Made by a program: the position numbers and the translations under genes. The notes under the pieces were generated by a model. That model saw nothing but the letters and a program-made list of their open reading frames with translations. It was not told where the DNA came from and made no database searches. From Methylophilus sp. TWE2 (GTDB lineage: Bacteria; Pseudomonadota; Gammaproteobacteria; Burkholderiales; Methylophilaceae), in assembly GCF_001183865.1 (NCBI RefSeq), contig NZ_CP012020.1:62001-126000 (forward strand): a DNA stretch of 64,000 bases, given 5' to 3'. This document shows, piece by piece, positions 60,941 to 64,000 of the stretch. Numbering within the stretch: the stretch's first letter is position 1; each line of letters starts with the position of its first letter.

Positions 60941-62025
60941 GGATGCTCCGGCGCGACTGGCGCGAGGGTGGTCTCGGGTGTTGGCCCTTGGCTGTTGGAG
61001 TTCGCTTCAGGCACGCCTGTATCAAGTACTGGCGTTTCGGTAACCGGATGTGGATCCACCGCAGCATTATTTTTTTGTAATACATCGACCACGGATTGAT
61101 CAAGGTGCTGGGCGTTATTGCGTGGCAAGAAAGGCCTGTTTTCGTTGGTTTGGTTAATCACCGGTGAGTCTGGCACCTTGAGAATCAATACGTGTTTATG
61201 ATTGTTTACACCAGCAATTGGGCGGCTGATGATTTTGGCAAAGGGGGAGTCCTGGCTCTGCTTGATCTGGGTGACCACAGCCACCGCCAGACCAGCAGGA
61301 TAGACGCCATCAATGCCCGAAGTCACCAGTTTGTCACCCACCTTGATATCCACACTGGTAGGCAGGTAAGGAATATCCAGTGTATTACGCTTGCCTTCGC
61401 CAAAGGCAATCGCCCGCAACTGGTTGCGTTCGATCTGGATAGGAATGGATAATTTTTTGTCGGTGATCAGTGTGACTTCGCTGGTAAATGGATAAACACG
61501 GGTGATCTGGCCAACCACGCCTTGCTCATCAACCACCGCCTGGCCCGGCGTAATCTGGTGACGACTACCCCGGTTGAGAGTGATTATGTTGCTGAAAGGG
61601 TCGCGCCCCATATGCATCACTTCACCCAGTGTGGCTTGTGGAATGATGGGTGCATCTCCGTCCAGCAGGGTGCGCAAGTGTGCGTTCTCGGCATCGACCG
61701 TTGCCAGGCGTTGCAAGGCGGCGTGGTCTATCAGCGCCTGTTGTTTGAGTTTGAAATTATCCTGGATTAGCTGGTTGTGCGAGCTGAAGTAGGTGTTGAT
61801 GTTGCGGGCCCACTCATTGGGGGCGCTGGCAACCACCTCAAGCGGGTGTAATGCGGTACTGAACCACTGCCTGACCTGGCCGAGGTAATCAAACCGCGCA
61901 TCGACGGCCATCATGACCAGTGACAGCGCGCAAAAAAACATCAGGCGTGGAAAAGGCTTGGGTCCCTGGATAAAAAAAGCCGGGGATTCCTGCGGGTCAA
62001 GCTGTTGGTGTATGCCTTTTAGCAT
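60937..62025 (-). CDS. mreC: Cell shape-determining protein MreC
   Basis: Bitopic membrane protein that activates PBP2. One helix near 31-45, a coiled coil (about 80-120, HNQLIQDNFKLKQQALIDHAAL region), and the beta-rich periplasmic domain (GQAVVDEQGVVGQITRVYPFTSEVTLITD). The C-terminal 75 residues are Pro/Thr/Glu-rich and variable. 362 residues; between mreB and mreD. Confidence 0.95.
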   Translation of the reverse strand: MLKGIHQQLDPQESPAFFIQGPKPFPRLMFFCALSLVMMAVDARFDYLGQVRQWFSTALHPLEVVASAPNEWARNINTYFSSHNQLIQDNFKLKQQALIDHAALQRLATVDAENAHLRTLLDGDAPIIPQATLGEVMHMGRDPFSNIITLNRGSRHQITPGQAVVDEQGVVGQITRVYPFTSEVTLITDKKLSIPIQIERNQLRAIAFGEGKRNTLDIPYLPTSVDIKVGDKLVTSGIDGVYPAGLAVAVVTQIKQSQDSPFAKIISRPIAGVNNHKHVLILKVPDSPVINQTNENRPFLPRNNAQHLDQSVVDVLQKNNAAVDPHPVTETPVLDTGVPEANSNSQGPTPETTLAPVAPEHP

Positions 62026-62054
62026 GATCGGGGATGCGCCAACGTTGCCCCGGA

Positions 62055-63101
<1,047 letters not shown>

Positions 63102-63158
63102 TTATCCTGTGAATATACTGATTTGGCGCTGCCCGCTGGGTGCGGCATAAAATCAAGG

Positions 63159-63164
63159 TATAAT
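63159..63164 (+). promoter_or_regulatory. Candidate -10 element of gatCA
   Basis: A perfect TATAAT (63159-63164, in GGTATAAT) lies 62 bp upstream of the gatC start in the 127-bp divergent mreB-gatC spacer. The -35 region is weak (CTGGGT at 63136-63141). Confidence 0.5.
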
Positions 63165-63225
63165 AGCGCAAAACGCACATGAAATTAAGATGTGCTTTCA
63201 AAATCTTACAGACAATTAACCCGAC

Positions 63226-63513
63226 ATGGCACTGAATCTTGATGATATCAAGCGCATCGCTCACCTCGCTCGTATTGAGGTCAGCGACAATGAGGCGCAA
63301 GAAACCCTGAACAAACTTTCCGGTATCCTCGGTTTGATCGAGCAAATGCAGGCAGTTGATACTACCGGTATCGAGCCGATGTCGCATTCGCAAGATGTGA
63401 CGCAACGTCTGCGTGAAGACGTGGTCACTGCCACCAATCAGCGAGAACTGTTTCAGTCGATTGCCCCGGCCACACAGGATGGCCTGTACCTGGTGCCTAA
63501 AGTCATTGAATAA
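63226..63513 (+). CDS. gatC: Asp-tRNA(Asn)/Glu-tRNA(Gln) amidotransferase subunit C
   Basis: Small subunit (95 aa) of the GatCAB enzyme that converts mischarged Glu-tRNA(Gln) or Asp-tRNA(Asn) to the amidated forms. It starts [20 protein letters not shown] and ends [14 protein letters not shown], as usual for GatC. It is 50 nt upstream of gatA. Confidence 0.96.
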   Translation: MALNLDDIKRIAHLARIEVSDNEAQETLNKLSGILGLIEQMQAVDTTGIEPMSHSQDVTQRLREDVVTATNQRELFQSIAPATQDGLYLVPKVIE

Positions 63514-63563
63514 CAGCGTGTGTTCCAAGCGAAGTTCACGCCACTAACCTAATAGATACAGTT

Positions 63564-64000
63564 ATGATCAACAGTAGTCTTAAACAGTTGGGCCAGCAGT
63601 TGGCCAGCAAACAAGTTTCCAGTGTCGAGCTCACGCAAGCCTATTTGCAGCGCATGGCACAGCTCAACCCCACCATCAATGCCTACGTTACCATAGACGA
63701 AGACAAAACCCTGGCGCAGGCCAAAGCCGCTGATGCACGCATCGCTGCTGGTGATTTTGGGCCCTTGACTGGTATTCCTTTGGCACAAAAAGATATTTTC
63801 TGTGCCAAAGGCTGGCGAACCACCTGCAGCTCGAAAATGCTGGAAACCTTTATTTCTCCGTATGACGCGCATGTCATCAGCCAGTTTGATGCGGCGGGTG
63901 CGGTGAATCTGGGCAAGACCAATATGGATGAGTTCGCCATGGGCTCTTCCAACGAAACCAGCTATTTCGGTGGCGTGAAAAACCCGTGGGATTTTGACCG
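63564..64000 (+). CDS. gatA: Asp-tRNA(Asn)/Glu-tRNA(Gln) amidotransferase subunit A (3' end beyond window)
   Basis: The glutaminase/amidase subunit of GatCAB. The first 145 codons are present from ATG 63564. The amidase-signature Lys lies in [19 protein letters not shown], and the start of the Gly/Ser-rich block is seen in [17 protein letters not shown]. The frame runs open to the window edge, so the catalytic Ser pair region is cut off. It follows gatC in the standard order. Confidence 0.96.
   Translation, partial: MINSSLKQLGQQLASKQVSSVELTQAYLQRMAQLNPTINAYVTIDEDKTLAQAKAADARIAAGDFGPLTGIPLAQKDIFCAKGWRTTCSSKMLETFISPYDAHVISQFDAAGAVNLGKTNMDEFAMGSSNETSYFGGVKNPWDFD

Overview
The window reads as a chromosomal segment of a methylotrophic betaproteobacterium, most likely Methylophilaceae (Methylophilus-like). 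The grounds are betaproteobacterial gene orders (gmk-rpoZ-spoT, mreBCD-mrdA-rodA-rlpA-dacA-ybeD-lipB-lipA, divergent gatCA), a pqqA gene for the PQQ cofactor, a cupredoxin of the type usually named 'methylamine utilization protein', a PEP-CTERM protein, and a base composition of roughly 50% GC by eye. The genus is an inference. No tRNA, rRNA, CRISPR array or intact insertion sequence was seen.

Layout. 1-6829 (minus): a cluster for a circularly permuted ATP-grasp enzyme, an alpha-E protein, a transglutaminase-like protease and the Anbu proteasome-like peptidase runs directly into gmk, rpoZ and spoT. 7011-13343: yicC (minus), then a plus-strand run of Ser/Thr kinase, PP2C phosphatase, rph, rdgB, a small conserved gene and recQ. 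13344-14815: an AT-rich two-gene insert. 14822-20536: tesA, ybbA/ybbP-like ABC genes, hemW, and a 616-bp gene-free stretch holding two inverted copies of a degenerate repeat. 20537-27140: an unknown membrane protein, argH, a LytS/LytTR two-component pair, an MscS-like channel, hemC and hemD. 27163-33391: a PEP-CTERM protein and an ArsR-controlled aas-lplT lysophospholipid operon with an unusual third gene. 33467-39377: small exported proteins, then an LTA-synthase-like enzyme followed by a glycosidase-like/kinase-like fusion. 39519-39590: a solitary pqqA with its own terminator. 39745-45014: DUF3034 porin-like protein, truncated haemoglobin, cupredoxin and a GGDEF/EAL regulator. 45171-46838: a 23-codon gene, an OhrR-like regulator and a periplasmic catalase-like peroxidase. 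46904-50930: msrB, bestrophin, dadA and an AT-rich YaaC-like gene. 50931-63098 (minus): glutathione synthesis, lipoate synthesis and the cell-shape operons. 63226-64000: gatC and partial gatA.

The most interesting signal is upstream of the ATP-grasp/Anbu cluster: a near-consensus sigma-54 promoter (6873-6889) with an NtrC-type palindrome about 100 bp further upstream (6951-6967). This suggests that the predicted peptide-ligation/proteolysis system is under nitrogen control. Other leads are the solitary pqqA, a pair of matching palindromes that probably form an OhrR regulon, the third gene of the aas-lplT operon, and a possible HEPN protein in the AT-rich insert. All functions are read from motifs and gene order; no database search was run.
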